From Kordiimonas sp. (GTDB lineage: Bacteria; Pseudomonadota; Alphaproteobacteria; Sphingomonadales; Emcibacteraceae): a stretch of 64,000 nt of DNA. A model generated the notes under the pieces. The model ran no database searches. It saw only the letters and a program-made list of their open reading frames with translations, and had not been told where the DNA came from. The stretch spans positions 496,001-560,000 of the forward strand of contig PADB01000012.1 of NCBI GenBank assembly GCA_002700365.1, in the 5' to 3' direction. Position numbers and translations under genes: made by a program. Shown here one piece after another: positions 18,098-26,922 of this stretch. How positions within the stretch are numbered: position 1 is the first letter of the stretch; each line of letters begins with the position of its first letter.

Positions 18098-21000
18098 TTA
18101 TATCTCCCGGGCATCGTCGACCCCCTCCGCCAAAGAGATGGCATTGCTTAACGCGGGTGTAATGGAATATTTTCCGGGCAGGGCAACATCCACATCATAT
18201 TCCCCATCATCCAGAGTTAATTTCAAAGTGACATTTCCCCGTCCGCCTTTCGCGTCTTCAAGTAACGCCTTAACTTCCTCCAGAACCTTTATATCTGCTA
18301 TTTCAATAACAAGACCTGTTGCAGAACGCGCGGCCACCTGATCCAATGTTTCAATACTTTGTGCCGTCAGGCGGATATTATCCTCATGCAATTGCACTTC
18401 CACATTCATTACCACCGATTGCCCCGCCGTCAGAAAGGGGCGTGCCTTCAGCAGCGTTTCAGAGAACAATGTCACTTCAAAAGCCCCCGCACTATCAGAA
18501 AGTGATACAAAGGCATAGGCATTACCACGCTGCGATTTACGTTCACGTGCCGCCTGAATAGTCCCCGCCAATTTCAACGTCCCACCACTACGGGCTTTCC
18601 GTTCAATTTCCGAAGACGGTGAGACACGGGCACGCTGTAAGATCAGGTCATAGGCATCTAGTGGATGCGCAGACAAATAAAATCCAATGGCTTCCTGTTC
18701 ATATTTCAGGCGTTCGATCAGGTGCCAATCTTTCGCTGCTGGCAACTCCAAAGCTTGGACATTTTCATCAGCCGCAAACAGACTTTCTTGTGCGCTATTA
18801 CGCTGCGCTGTCGCGGCACTCGCCTGACGAATAATATTATCCGCCCCCAGGAAAAGCTGGGCACGATTGGGGCACAGACTATCGAACCCACCCGCCTTCG
18901 CTAGATTCTCAATAAGTCGACGGTTCATTTGCTGGGCATCAACCCGCTGAGAGAAATCGGCCATATCTTTATACGGACCATTCTTTTCACGCTCCTCAAC
19001 AACACGTGCCACGGCTGCTGAACCTACATTCTTGACTGCCGCTAATCCATAACGCACACCCCGCACGACACCATCGTGATCTATGGAAAATTCTGCTTCT
19101 TCACTTTCTTTGGCGTCCGGCATCACCTCAACAGAAAAAACCACCTGTGATTTATTGATATCTGGCGGTAAAATCGGAATACGGAGATTATTCAATTCCT
19201 GCTTAAAAATATTAAGTTTATCTGTATTGGTAATATCCAGAGTCATCAACGCCGCCATGAACTCAACAGGATAATTTGCCTTCAGATAGGCTGTATGATA
19301 CGCCACCACCGCATAGGCGGCTGCATGACTTTTATTAAAGCCATACCCCGCAAACTTGGCAACCAGGTCAAAGATATTACCCGCCTGTTTGGCATCAACC
19401 CCCTTATTTTCCGCCCCTTCCATGAAACGTACGCGCTGCTTATCCATTTCCGCAGGGATCTTCTTTCCCATTGCCCGGCGTAGCAAGTCAGCTTCCCCCA
19501 AGCTATAATCCGCCAGGATCTGCGCAATCTGCATAACTTGCTCTTGGTAAATAATTACACCATATGTTTCAGTCAGGATTTCTTCCAGCAAGGGATGTAA
19601 ATAATCTGGTTTTTCAGTGCCATGCTTACACGCAATATACCGCGGAATGTTATCCATTGGCCCCGGGCGATAGAGGGCAACAATCGCAATAATATCTTCC
19701 AAGCTATCTGGCTTCATGCCCATAAGCACACTGCGCATGCCCGTACTTTCCAATTGGAAAACGCCAACCGTATTGCCGCTCCCCAATAATTCAAAGGTCG
19801 CCGGATCATCAAAAGGCACTTTATCTAATTCGATGTGGATACCGCGCTCGGCAATTAACGCGCAGGCTTTATCCAATACCGTAAGCGTTTTCAGCCCCAG
19901 AAAATCGAATTTGACCAGCCCTGCCTGCTCGACCCATTTCATATTAAACTGCGTCACTGGCATATCCGAACGGGGATCACGGTAAAGGGGCACCAATTGA
20001 TCCAATGGACGGTCTCCAATCACTACCCCCGCAGCGTGGGTAGAGGCATGACGATTAAGCCCCTCCAGCTGCATCGCCAATTCAATAAGACGCGCAGTTG
20101 TCGGATCAGAATCCCTCTCCTGTCGTAACCTCTCCTCCGTCTCTAATGCTTCGGACAAAGTAATGGGGTTTGCCGGGTTAGAAGGAATGGCCTTTGATAT
20201 CCTATCCACCTGGCCGTAAGGCATTTGCAATACACGGCCGACGTCTCGCACAACGGCACGGGCTTGCAACTTCCCAAAGGTTATGATCTGCGCAACCTGG
20301 TCGACGCCGTATTTTTCCTGAACATAACGGATAACCTGGTCGCGTTTTTCCTGACAGAAATCAACATCAAAATCGGGCATTGAAACCCGTTCAGGATTTA
20401 AGAACCGCTCAAACAGAAGTCCAAAACGTAATGGGTCAAGATCAGTAATTTTCAAGGCCCAAGCCACAACAGAGCCCGCCCCCGAGCCGCGTCCGGGCCC
20501 CACCGGAATATCGTGATCTTTCGCCCACTGGATAAAATCGGAAACGATCAGGAAATAACCCGGAAAGTCCATACGAATAATAATATCCAACTCATAATCA
20601 AGGCGCTCTAAATACGACTTCGCCCTATCCGCACGGGTATCGGCATCATCATCTGCCCTATACACATGCATTTCCAATCTCTCCTGCAATCCTTCCATCG
20701 CCACCTGTCGCAGGGAATCAGCCTCGCTCATCCCCTCACCAATGGTAAATTTAGGCAAAATCGGATCGACAAAAGGCACCTTATAGGCACAACGCTGTGC
20801 AATAACTACAGTGTTTTCAATGGCCTCAGGTAAGTCTGAAAACAGCTCCTGCATTTCCTCAGCAGACTTGAAATAATGATCGGGGGTTAAATGACGGCGC
20901 TCTTCCTGTTCTACGTAAGTTCCATCCGCAATACAGAGAAGAGCATCATGAGCATCATACATTTCCCGTGTCGGGAAAAAGACTTCATTAGTAGCGACTA

Positions 21001-21607
21001 ACGGCAGATCCATTTCATAAGCCAATGTTATAAAGTCTTCTTCCGTTACTTCCTCATCCTCCATTTCATGCCGCAATATCTCCACATATAAACGACCAGG
21101 AAAAAGAAGCTTCAGCTGCCGCAAAACATTGCGTGCGTCTTTTTCTCGCCCCTCCAGTAATAAACGCCCCACAGGCCCACCCGGGCCTCCAGTCAGACAG
21201 ATGAGCCCCTCAGTATCACCCTCCAGATTTTCTAGCGAAACCTGAGGCGTCAACCCACTATCAGTTTCTAAATGAGCACGGCTCACCAGCACCATAAGGT
21301 TTTTATAGCCCTGTTCATTCTGTGCTAATAAAACAATCCATCCCGGCGGTAATACTTTACCCTGCCCTGGACCGGCCTCTTTTTGCTCATGTGTAATTGC
21401 CAACGCACAGCCGATAATTGGCTGTATACCTGCCGATGATAACGTTGCCGACGCCTCAAGCGCCCCAAACATGTTGTTTGTATCTGTAATGGCCACCGCA
21501 GGCATATCAAACTGCTGACATAAGTCCGGCAGTTTCTTTATATGCACGGCACCTTCTGAAAGCGAATATGCCGAATGAACTCTCAAATGAATAAATCTAT
21601 TATTCAT
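18098..21607 (-). CDS. dnaE: DNA polymerase III subunit alpha
   Basis: Replicative polymerase. The 1169 aa protein has the N-terminal PHP domain (HLRVHSAYSLSEGA), the catalytic palm with the DxD motif at Asp412 and Asp414 (MPDFDVDFCQEKRD) after the GPGRGSGAGS loop, the helix-hairpin-helix region and a C-terminal OB domain (about residues 1000-1080). This is the DnaE1 type expected for the main replicase. The N-terminal MNNRFIHLRVHSAYS is standard. DUF1761 lies 37 bp upstream, so the gene may be part of the lolCD transcript or use a local promoter. Confidence 0.98.
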   Translation of the reverse strand: MNNRFIHLRVHSAYSLSEGAVHIKKLPDLCQQFDMPAVAITDTNNMFGALEASATLSSAGIQPIIGCALAITHEQKEAGPGQGKVLPPGWIVLLAQNEQGYKNLMVLVSRAHLETDSGLTPQVSLENLEGDTEGLICLTGGPGGPVGRLLLEGREKDARNVLRQLKLLFPGRLYVEILRHEMEDEEVTEEDFITLAYEMDLPLVATNEVFFPTREMYDAHDALLCIADGTYVEQEERRHLTPDHYFKSAEEMQELFSDLPEAIENTVVIAQRCAYKVPFVDPILPKFTIGEGMSEADSLRQVAMEGLQERLEMHVYRADDDADTRADRAKSYLERLDYELDIIIRMDFPGYFLIVSDFIQWAKDHDIPVGPGRGSGAGSVVAWALKITDLDPLRFGLLFERFLNPERVSMPDFDVDFCQEKRDQVIRYVQEKYGVDQVAQIITFGKLQARAVVRDVGRVLQMPYGQVDRISKAIPSNPANPITLSEALETEERLRQERDSDPTTARLIELAMQLEGLNRHASTHAAGVVIGDRPLDQLVPLYRDPRSDMPVTQFNMKWVEQAGLVKFDFLGLKTLTVLDKACALIAERGIHIELDKVPFDDPATFELLGSGNTVGVFQLESTGMRSVLMGMKPDSLEDIIAIVALYRPGPMDNIPRYIACKHGTEKPDYLHPLLEEILTETYGVIIYQEQVMQIAQILADYSLGEADLLRRAMGKKIPAEMDKQRVRFMEGAENKGVDAKQAGNIFDLVAKFAGYGFNKSHAAAYAVVAYHTAYLKANYPVEFMAALMTLDITNTDKLNIFKQELNNLRIPILPPDINKSQVVFSVEVMPDAKESEEAEFSIDHDGVVRGVRYGLAAVKNVGSAAVARVVEEREKNGPYKDMADFSQRVDAQQMNRRLIENLAKAGGFDSLCPNRAQLFLGADNIIRQASAATAQRNSAQESLFAADENVQALELPAAKDWHLIERLKYEQEAIGFYLSAHPLDAYDLILQRARVSPSSEIERKARSGGTLKLAGTIQAARERKSQRGNAYAFVSLSDSAGAFEVTLFSETLLKARPFLTAGQSVVMNVEVQLHEDNIRLTAQSIETLDQVAARSATGLVIEIADIKVLEEVKALLEDAKGGRGNVTLKLTLDDGEYDVDVALPGKYSITPALSNAISLAEGVDDAREI

Positions 21608-21644
21608 ATATAGTTGAAATACCTTCTTAAGAGACTAAATTAGG

Positions 21645-22046
21645 TTATATGGCTGCAATAATCGCGCCCATAAGTGGCAGAGAAATAATGTATTCCCCAC
21701 AGTAAATCATATAGAGCTTTCCCGATCGCCCCTCAAATGCAAACTGTGGTGCTAAAGTCGCAGCAACAAAGCCCAACGCCAGTATGATACCTAACGCGCC
21801 CCCTTCTAACCATGACATTGTTATTTGGCTAAAAAAGACACCCAAGGCAAAAGCAATTAAGACAGCAGATAACATGGAAATCATTAGCGGCTTTAAAGGC
21901 GGCACCAAATCATCCTCGCTCAATTGCGCTTCTCGCATCCACAACGGGCCAAACCCTATAGACGAATACCATATAGCCCCAATGACCATCTTCAGGATTG
22001 CCGCGGCCGCGATCCCTCCGTAATTCAATAACGACAAATCTTCCAT
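21645..22046 (-). CDS. DUF1761-like small membrane protein
   Basis: A 133 aa protein with four hydrophobic helices (about residues 8-28, 52-75, 80-98 and 110-130). The motif IGAIWYSSIGFGPLWMRE near the N-terminus is what identifies DUF1761 proteins. No function is established for the family. It is in the same direction as lolD, which ends 18 bp upstream, and dnaE follows. Assignment is by sequence pattern only. Confidence 0.75.
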   Translation of the reverse strand: MEDLSLLNYGGIAAAAILKMVIGAIWYSSIGFGPLWMREAQLSEDDLVPPLKPLMISMLSAVLIAFALGVFFSQITMSWLEGGALGIILALGFVAATLAPQFAFEGRSGKLYMIYCGEYIISLPLMGAIIAAI

Positions 22047-22064
22047 GCTAGCCTCCTGTGCCCA

Positions 22065-22745
22065 TCAGACGATTTGAAGAATGCCATCTTCTATCTTAAC
22101 ACAACGATCCAGTTGCCGCGCCATTTCTCTGTCATGCGTCGCAATCAATGTCGCCACGCCTTCTTCTCTGGCCAGACGCAGCAATTCAGACAAAACCGTT
22201 GCCGATGTATTTACGTCCAGATTACCTGTAGGCTCATCCGCCATAAGCACCTTTGGTTTATTGGCAAGTGCCCGCGCCATGGCTACCCGTTGTTGTTCGC
22301 CGCCGGAAAGTTGTGCTGGCCGGTGGTGCAACCGCTGTGACAGTCCTAACCTCCCTAGTAAATCCTCTGCACGCGCTCGCGCTGAAGTCTTTGATGCACC
22401 TGCTATCCGTAATGGCAACATCACATTCTCGATAGCAGAAAACTCCGGTAATAAGTGGTGAAACTGATAAACAAACCCCATAAAATGCCGGCGCAATCTT
22501 GTGCGTTTCTGTTCCGATAACCGCCACCCGGATTCCCCATTTATCAATACCTCCCCTTCATAGGGGCGTTCTAATAAACCTGCGATATGCAGCAGTGTCG
22601 ATTTACCTGCACCTGATTGGCCAATGAGGGCAATAACCTCCCCCGGTTTAATGTCCAGATTGACACCTTTCAAGACGTGAAGATCAACCCCGCCCTGGAC
22701 AAAGTGCTGATGAACATTCTTAAGACTGAGCGCTACATCCGCCAT
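22065..22745 (-). CDS. lolD: Lipoprotein-releasing ABC transporter ATPase LolD
   Basis: ATPase of the Lol system that extracts outer-membrane lipoproteins from the inner membrane. The 226 aa protein has Walker A GQSGAGKST at 42-50, the signature LSGGEQQRVAMARAL, Walker B VLMADEPTGNLD and the H-loop THD. The pattern after Walker A (HIAGLLERPYEGEV) is typical of LolD rather than other MacB-type ATPases. It starts 6 bp after lolC, and the two certainly work together. Confidence 0.95.
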   Translation of the reverse strand: MADVALSLKNVHQHFVQGGVDLHVLKGVNLDIKPGEVIALIGQSGAGKSTLLHIAGLLERPYEGEVLINGESGWRLSEQKRTRLRRHFMGFVYQFHHLLPEFSAIENVMLPLRIAGASKTSARARAEDLLGRLGLSQRLHHRPAQLSGGEQQRVAMARALANKPKVLMADEPTGNLDVNTSATVLSELLRLAREEGVATLIATHDREMARQLDRCVKIEDGILQIV

Positions 22746-22751
22746 CAGAGC

Positions 22752-24002
22752 CTACTCATATCTCAGTGTTTCGACAGGGTCTAATCGTGCGGCCCGCCAT
22801 GATGGATAAATCGTGGCTAAAAAAGACAGAAGTAACGCCATTAATAGCACCGCCATGACCTCTCCCGGTTCCATAATTGCTGGTATTTCAGCCAGAAAGC
22901 GTATTTCAGCCGACCATAGCTCCGTACCTAAAATACTTTCCAGTCCCTGTTGTATTCCCTGAATGTTCTGGCAAAACAACACCCCCAATACAAACCCTAT
23001 CAGCGTCCCTGTAATGCCGATGCTGGACCCCGCAATCATAAAGATATGCATTATAGATCGGCGGCTCGCCCCCATTGTCCTCAAAATAGCCACATCGCGG
23101 CCCTTGTCTTTGACCAACATAATCAGGCTGGAAATAATATTAAATGCTGCCACGATGATAATGAGCGTCAAAATTAGAAACATCACATTGCGCTCTACTT
23201 GTAAGGCATTAAAAAAACTAGAATTCAACCGTTGCCAATCAATTAGGCGGCCGCCAACACCCAATTCATCTATACGCCTCACTAACGCAGGATAGACTCG
23301 CGGCACATCGTCTGGATGACTTAGAATAATTTCCAAAGCACCGATCGCTTCACCGTATTGAAAATATTTTTGCGCAACGTCCAACGGCATAAAAATATAA
23401 CTACTGTCATAGTTATATTCTCCAACCTCAAAAATCATCCCGATTTTATAATTTCCAATGCGAGGCACCATGCCAAATGGCGTCGCACGGCCTTTGGGTG
23501 TAATCAAGGTCACACTATCGCCTATTTGTAAGCCGTTCTTTTCAGCGTATCTGACGCCGATGGCCACAGCTTGCTGCGTCTCATAGTTTTCTAATGATCC
23601 TGCAACAATATTATCCGCAATAAGTGACTGCTTACGAAGGTCATCCGCGCTAATCCCTCTCACCAATGCCCCTGTCGCATTGTTACGGACAGAAGCCATG
23701 ACCTGCCCTTCAATGATCGGACTCACCCGTACAACATGGTCTTCCTCGGAAAATGACTTCACGACCCGCTCGAAATCTGTCATTCGGCCACCGTAAGGCT
23801 GGTAAAGAATATGTCCGTTAAAGCCGATAACACGCCCCAACAATTCCGCACGAAACCCGTTCATGACCGCCATAACAATTATTAAAGTCGCCACACCCAG
23901 CGCGATCCCCAATAATGAAAAGCCGGCAATAATCGATATAAAGCCTTCCTCCCGTCGGGCACGCAGGTACCGCAACGCTATAATCCATTCAAAGGATTTC
24001 AC
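22752..24002 (-). CDS. lolC: Lipoprotein-releasing permease LolC/LolE family
   Basis: Inner-membrane permease partner of LolD. The 416 aa protein has an N-terminal helix (about 20-45), a large periplasmic domain and three C-terminal helices in the FtsX-like region, with the motif MNGFRAELLGRVIGFNGH near the start. Only one permease gene is present, so the complex is probably a homodimer, as in lineages with a single LolC/E-type protein. Translation starts at a GTG at 24002 preceded by the strong site AAGGGGAAG. It follows proS by 28 bp. Confidence 0.94.
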   Translation of the reverse strand: MKSFEWIIALRYLRARREEGFISIIAGFSLLGIALGVATLIIVMAVMNGFRAELLGRVIGFNGHILYQPYGGRMTDFERVVKSFSEEDHVVRVSPIIEGQVMASVRNNATGALVRGISADDLRKQSLIADNIVAGSLENYETQQAVAIGVRYAEKNGLQIGDSVTLITPKGRATPFGMVPRIGNYKIGMIFEVGEYNYDSSYIFMPLDVAQKYFQYGEAIGALEIILSHPDDVPRVYPALVRRIDELGVGGRLIDWQRLNSSFFNALQVERNVMFLILTLIIIVAAFNIISSLIMLVKDKGRDVAILRTMGASRRSIMHIFMIAGSSIGITGTLIGFVLGVLFCQNIQGIQQGLESILGTELWSAEIRFLAEIPAIMEPGEVMAVLLMALLLSFLATIYPSWRAARLDPVETLRYE

Positions 24003-24030
24003 TCTCTTCCCCTTGGCGTCTAAAGCACCT

Positions 24031-25341
24031 CTACGCCTTCAATTTATCCACAATGGCGTCCACGCTTAATTCCTGCCGCTCGCCCGTTGCACGCTCTTTA
24101 ACCTCAACAATGCCTTTTTCCAAACCTTTGGGCCCAACAATCAGCTGCCACGGCAGCCCGATTAAGTCCATATTCGCAAATTTAGCCCCGGGCCGTTCTG
24201 TCCTGTCATCATAGAGTACTTCAATACCAGCTTCTTGCAATTTTTTGTATATATCATCGCAAGCCTTTGTGCATTCTGCATTTTTCGCTTGCAGGTTAAT
24301 TAAGCCAACTTGATAGGGGGCCACGGACTGTGGCCAAATTATCCCATCTTCATCGTGGTTCGCCTCAATCAATGCCGCCACAAGGCGTGAAACACCAATA
24401 CCATAAGAGCCCATCTCCACTTCAACCTGCTGGCCATCCTGATCCAGGACCCGCGCTCCCATGCTCGCAGAATATTTTTGACCAAAGTTGAAAATATGCC
24501 CGACTTCGACCCCCTTTGCCGTTTTCAAATTTTCTGGCGCAACAGGGCAATTGTCCGGATCATGCTTCTCTTCCTCAGCCGCATAAAGGGACTGCAGTTT
24601 TTCAACGATGCCCTCGTTATTTTCCAGATCTGCCAGCTTTTCCAACATCTCTTGTGTCTCAAGGGCTTTATCATAGTAAAGCGTACTTTCCCCAGTTTCC
24701 GCCAGTATTTGAAATTCGTGACTTAGGTCCCCCCCGATTGCACCCGTATCAGCCCGTACAGGAATAGCCACCAGCCCCAAGCGGGCAAATGTGCGTAAGT
24801 AAGCCACATACATACGATTGTATGTGTCCCGGGCACGCTCCTTGTCGATATCAAAAGAATACGCATCTTTCATAAGAAACTCACGTCCACGCATAACACC
24901 AAAACGAGGACGAATTTCGTCACGAAACTTCCACTGTATATGATAAAGAAGTGCCGGTAGCTGTTTATAGCTCTTGATATTATGGCGAAAAATATCCGTG
25001 ACCATTTCTTCATTCGTTGGGCCATATAACATTTCGCGCTCATGCCGGTCTGTTATGCGGAGCATTTCCTTACCATATGCATCATAACGCCCGCTTTCCT
25101 GCCATATTTCTGCAGGCTGGATGGTCGGCATCAGAATTTCCTGCGCGCCTGCGCGGTCTTGCTCTTCCCGCACAATTTTTTCAATATTTCTAAGAACCTT
25201 TAACCCCAATGGCAGCCAGCTATAAATTCCCGCACTGGATTGACGGATCATGCCCGCCCGCAACATCAGACGATGCGATGTAATCTGTGCCTCACTTGGA
25301 TTTTCTTTTAATGTCGGCAGAAAATAGCGGGATAATCTCAT
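24031..25341 (-). CDS. proS: Prolyl-tRNA synthetase, compact alphaproteobacterial form
   Basis: Class II synthetase that charges tRNA-Pro. The 436 aa protein is well short of the about 570 aa bacterial form with the INS editing domain; the gap between class II motifs 2 and 3 is small, so the YbaK-like editing insert is absent. Motif 2 ([21 protein letters not shown]) and motif 3 ([16 protein letters not shown]) are intact, as is the C-terminal anticodon domain. ATG at 25341 with AGGA upstream is preferred to GTG at 25356. A separate trans-editing protein would be expected elsewhere in the genome. Confidence 0.95.
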   Translation of the reverse strand: MRLSRYFLPTLKENPSEAQITSHRLMLRAGMIRQSSAGIYSWLPLGLKVLRNIEKIVREEQDRAGAQEILMPTIQPAEIWQESGRYDAYGKEMLRITDRHEREMLYGPTNEEMVTDIFRHNIKSYKQLPALLYHIQWKFRDEIRPRFGVMRGREFLMKDAYSFDIDKERARDTYNRMYVAYLRTFARLGLVAIPVRADTGAIGGDLSHEFQILAETGESTLYYDKALETQEMLEKLADLENNEGIVEKLQSLYAAEEEKHDPDNCPVAPENLKTAKGVEVGHIFNFGQKYSASMGARVLDQDGQQVEVEMGSYGIGVSRLVAALIEANHDEDGIIWPQSVAPYQVGLINLQAKNAECTKACDDIYKKLQEAGIEVLYDDRTERPGAKFANMDLIGLPWQLIVGPKGLEKGIVEVKERATGERQELSVDAIVDKLKA

Positions 25342-25439
25342 AAGTCGTCCTGTCACTTATAATATGTCATCATCTTGCGCTCGAAAGCACGCACAAAAAT
25401 TCATATATCTGTTCTTAACAGGCTTTACCGTAACTGCAA

Positions 25440-25883
25440 TTATCTTTTCTGCATCTCACGTCTTTCCAGCTTATGGCAAGCTTCCGTTAATTGCGCTCTC
25501 GATGCAGAATCTATTGCATATCCATTGTAAAAAACATCATTGCCGATCACCTTAATTTCCCCCAATGGCATCTCCATCAATACCCCCCCAACATTATGCT
25601 CTTCAGAGCCGGCTCTTTTCTGCAGATCTATTTCTATGGGAATCTTCACTGTTTCAGGTATCCACAAACCATCATCTTTCGGCAAATCCGCCGGAACCAC
25701 AGCCTGTCCATGCACATCTTTCCCTGGACGGTATGTCACGTCATCTTGTGGCAAATGTGCCACAAGTTCAGCACATTTGGCCTCATCCAGGGTTACGACA
25801 ACACTTTCTGCCAACGCATGGCAGGTCGTCATCAAAACGAAAAAGGTACTAAAAACAACTCTTTTCACGGTTTTATGCTCCAA
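25440..25883 (-). CDS. Small exported protein of unknown function
   Basis: A 147 aa protein with a good signal peptide (basic start, VVFSTFFVLMTTCHALA, cleavage near residue 25) and a mature part of about 120 residues, including the phrase PGKDVHGQAVVPADLP and a charged C-terminus. It has no membrane helix after the signal, so it should be periplasmic. I do not recognise a characterised family. The frame opens with TTG at 25883, which has GGGGGAAG upstream; GTG at 25868 with GGAG upstream is equally possible. It lies between proS and the DUF1467 gene, interrupting an otherwise very conserved cluster. Confidence 0.75.
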   Translation of the reverse strand: MEHKTVKRVVFSTFFVLMTTCHALAESVVVTLDEAKCAELVAHLPQDDVTYRPGKDVHGQAVVPADLPKDDGLWIPETVKIPIEIDLQKRAGSEEHNVGGVLMEMPLGEIKVIGNDVFYNGYAIDSASRAQLTEACHKLERREMQKR

Positions 25884-25950
25884 GATGACTTCCCCCTCAC
25901 CCGAATGTGACTATTTTGCAACATATCCTAAGATTTTAATTATATTGTCA

Positions 25951-26131
25951 TTTTCTATGATGACATAACGCAAAAGCTTAAGTAACCTGATCTGCATCAA
26001 ATGAGGAGCGAGTAGCCCAAGTTTGGGGAGGGAGAGCATCCTAATAGATGAAAATAAAAATGTCTATGGTATGCTCATAAAAATAAGATCAATAAGATCA
26101 CGCAAGGTTCACGCGAACCTTGCTTTTTTTT
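25951..26131 (+). ncRNA. Candidate small RNA ending in a strong intrinsic terminator
   Basis: A plus-strand terminator (9 bp perfect stem GCAAGGTTC at 26102-26110 and GAACCTTGC at 26115-26123, loop ACGC, eight T at 26124-26131) has no plus-strand gene before it; the flanking genes are both on the minus strand. Upstream is an extended hairpin: GAGCAT (26034-26039) with ATGCTC (26071-26076), then CC/GG, then ATAGA (26044-26048) with TCTAT (26063-26067), with small bulges. A short CCCA-AGTT-TGGG hairpin lies near 26016-26027. TTGCAA at 25916-25921 with an AT-rich -10 region near 25939-25946 is a possible promoter. The 5' end is a guess. No match to 6S, tmRNA or SRP RNA was seen. The stretch 25884-26222 holds nothing else except the repeat listed next. 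Confidence 0.55.
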
Positions 26132-26134
26132 GTC

Positions 26135-26187
26135 GTTTACGTAAGCACGCCCCCCACGTCATGCTTTTTCCGAATAACAACGTAAAC
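26135..26187. repeat. Nested inverted repeat between the small RNA candidate and the DUF1467 gene
   Basis: GTTTACGT (26135-26142) pairs perfectly with ACGTAAAC (26180-26187), and inside it AAGCA (26143-26147) pairs with TGCTT (26162-26166), leaving an asymmetric interior loop. On either strand this would form a long stem. It lies 36 bp beyond the DUF1467 stop on the minus strand and may end or protect that transcript, or belong to a second small RNA. Confidence 0.4.
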
Positions 26188-26222
26188 CCGAAATATTATA
26201 CGCTTGCTTTTTTAGCAACGAC

Positions 26223-26465
26223 TTAGCTGATTGTGATGAGCTCATATTTATTTACCAACCAGAAAAGTCCCCACACAATAATTGTAAGCCCTGTTGTTAT
26301 CAGAACCTTTTGTTTCAATTTAGGATTATGGGGAGCTCCTGCTTCTAACCCTTCATCGTACTCCTCTTCCACTTCGTGTAAAGAGCGTACCCCCCACGGC
26401 AAAACCATAAAAAATAACAGCCACCAGGCCACCACAAATACAACTATATGACTGACGATGCTCAT
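26223..26465 (-). CDS. DUF1467 family membrane protein
   Basis: An 80 aa protein with two membrane helices: residues 5-28 (HIVVFVVAWWLLFFMVLPWGVR) and about 52-72. The PWGVRSLHE and ...GAPHNPKLKQKVLITTG motifs are those of DUF1467, a small alphaproteobacterial family found next to methylmalonyl-CoA epimerase. Function is unknown. It lies 32 bp after mce and is probably the last gene of the nuo-birA-coaX-rnj-mce transcript. Confidence 0.85.
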   Translation of the reverse strand: MSIVSHIVVFVVAWWLLFFMVLPWGVRSLHEVEEEYDEGLEAGAPHNPKLKQKVLITTGLTIIVWGLFWLVNKYELITIS

Positions 26466-26497
26466 CTATAATATCGGCCTTCACGCAATATCTTGCT

Positions 26498-26902
26498 TTA
26501 CACTTCTTCTAATTCAACAAGAGTGCCATTAAAATCTTTTGGGTGCAGAAATAATACGGGCTTGTCGTGCGCACCTATTTTAGGCTCCCCATCCCCCAAA
26601 ACTCGCAACCCGTCCGCGACCAGTTTGTCCCGTGCCGCAATGATATCATCCACTTCATAGCAAACATGATGAATGCCACCTGCCTGATTACGGTCCAGAA
26701 AGCCCTGAATAGGTGATTTATCCCCCAAAGGATAAAGCAATTCAATTTTTGTATTCGGCAATGTGACAAACACCGTCACCACACCATGATCCGGCTGATC
26801 GACAGGGGAAGACACATCTGCGCCCAAACTGTCCCTATATAATTTTACCGCTGCATCTAAATCCGGCACCGCAATGGCCACATGGTTTAACTTTCCGATC
26901 AT
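26498..26902 (-). CDS. mce: Methylmalonyl-CoA epimerase
   Basis: Interconverts (R)- and (S)-methylmalonyl-CoA in propionate metabolism. The 134 aa VOC-fold protein shows KLNHVAIAVPDLDAAVKLY at the start and GGIHHVCYEVDDI in the second half. Metal ligands are expected at His7, His79 and Glu130, with the intervening IELLYPLG strand; all are present. It lies 20 bp after rnj. The mutase partner is not in this window. Confidence 0.92.
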   Translation of the reverse strand: MIGKLNHVAIAVPDLDAAVKLYRDSLGADVSSPVDQPDHGVVTVFVTLPNTKIELLYPLGDKSPIQGFLDRNQAGGIHHVCYEVDDIIAARDKLVADGLRVLGDGEPKIGAHDKPVLFLHPKDFNGTLVELEEV

Positions 26903-26922
26903 CCGACTACTCCTGTATCAGT

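Noticed and set aside
25364-25555. Possible plus-strand gene overlapping the 3' end of the exported protein gene
   Set aside because: No ribosome-binding site or homology pattern; it overlaps the coding region of the minus-strand gene.
26023-26226. A 67-codon plus-strand open frame over the small RNA candidate
   Set aside because: It runs through the terminator stem and its T run, has no good ribosome-binding site and no recognisable protein features.
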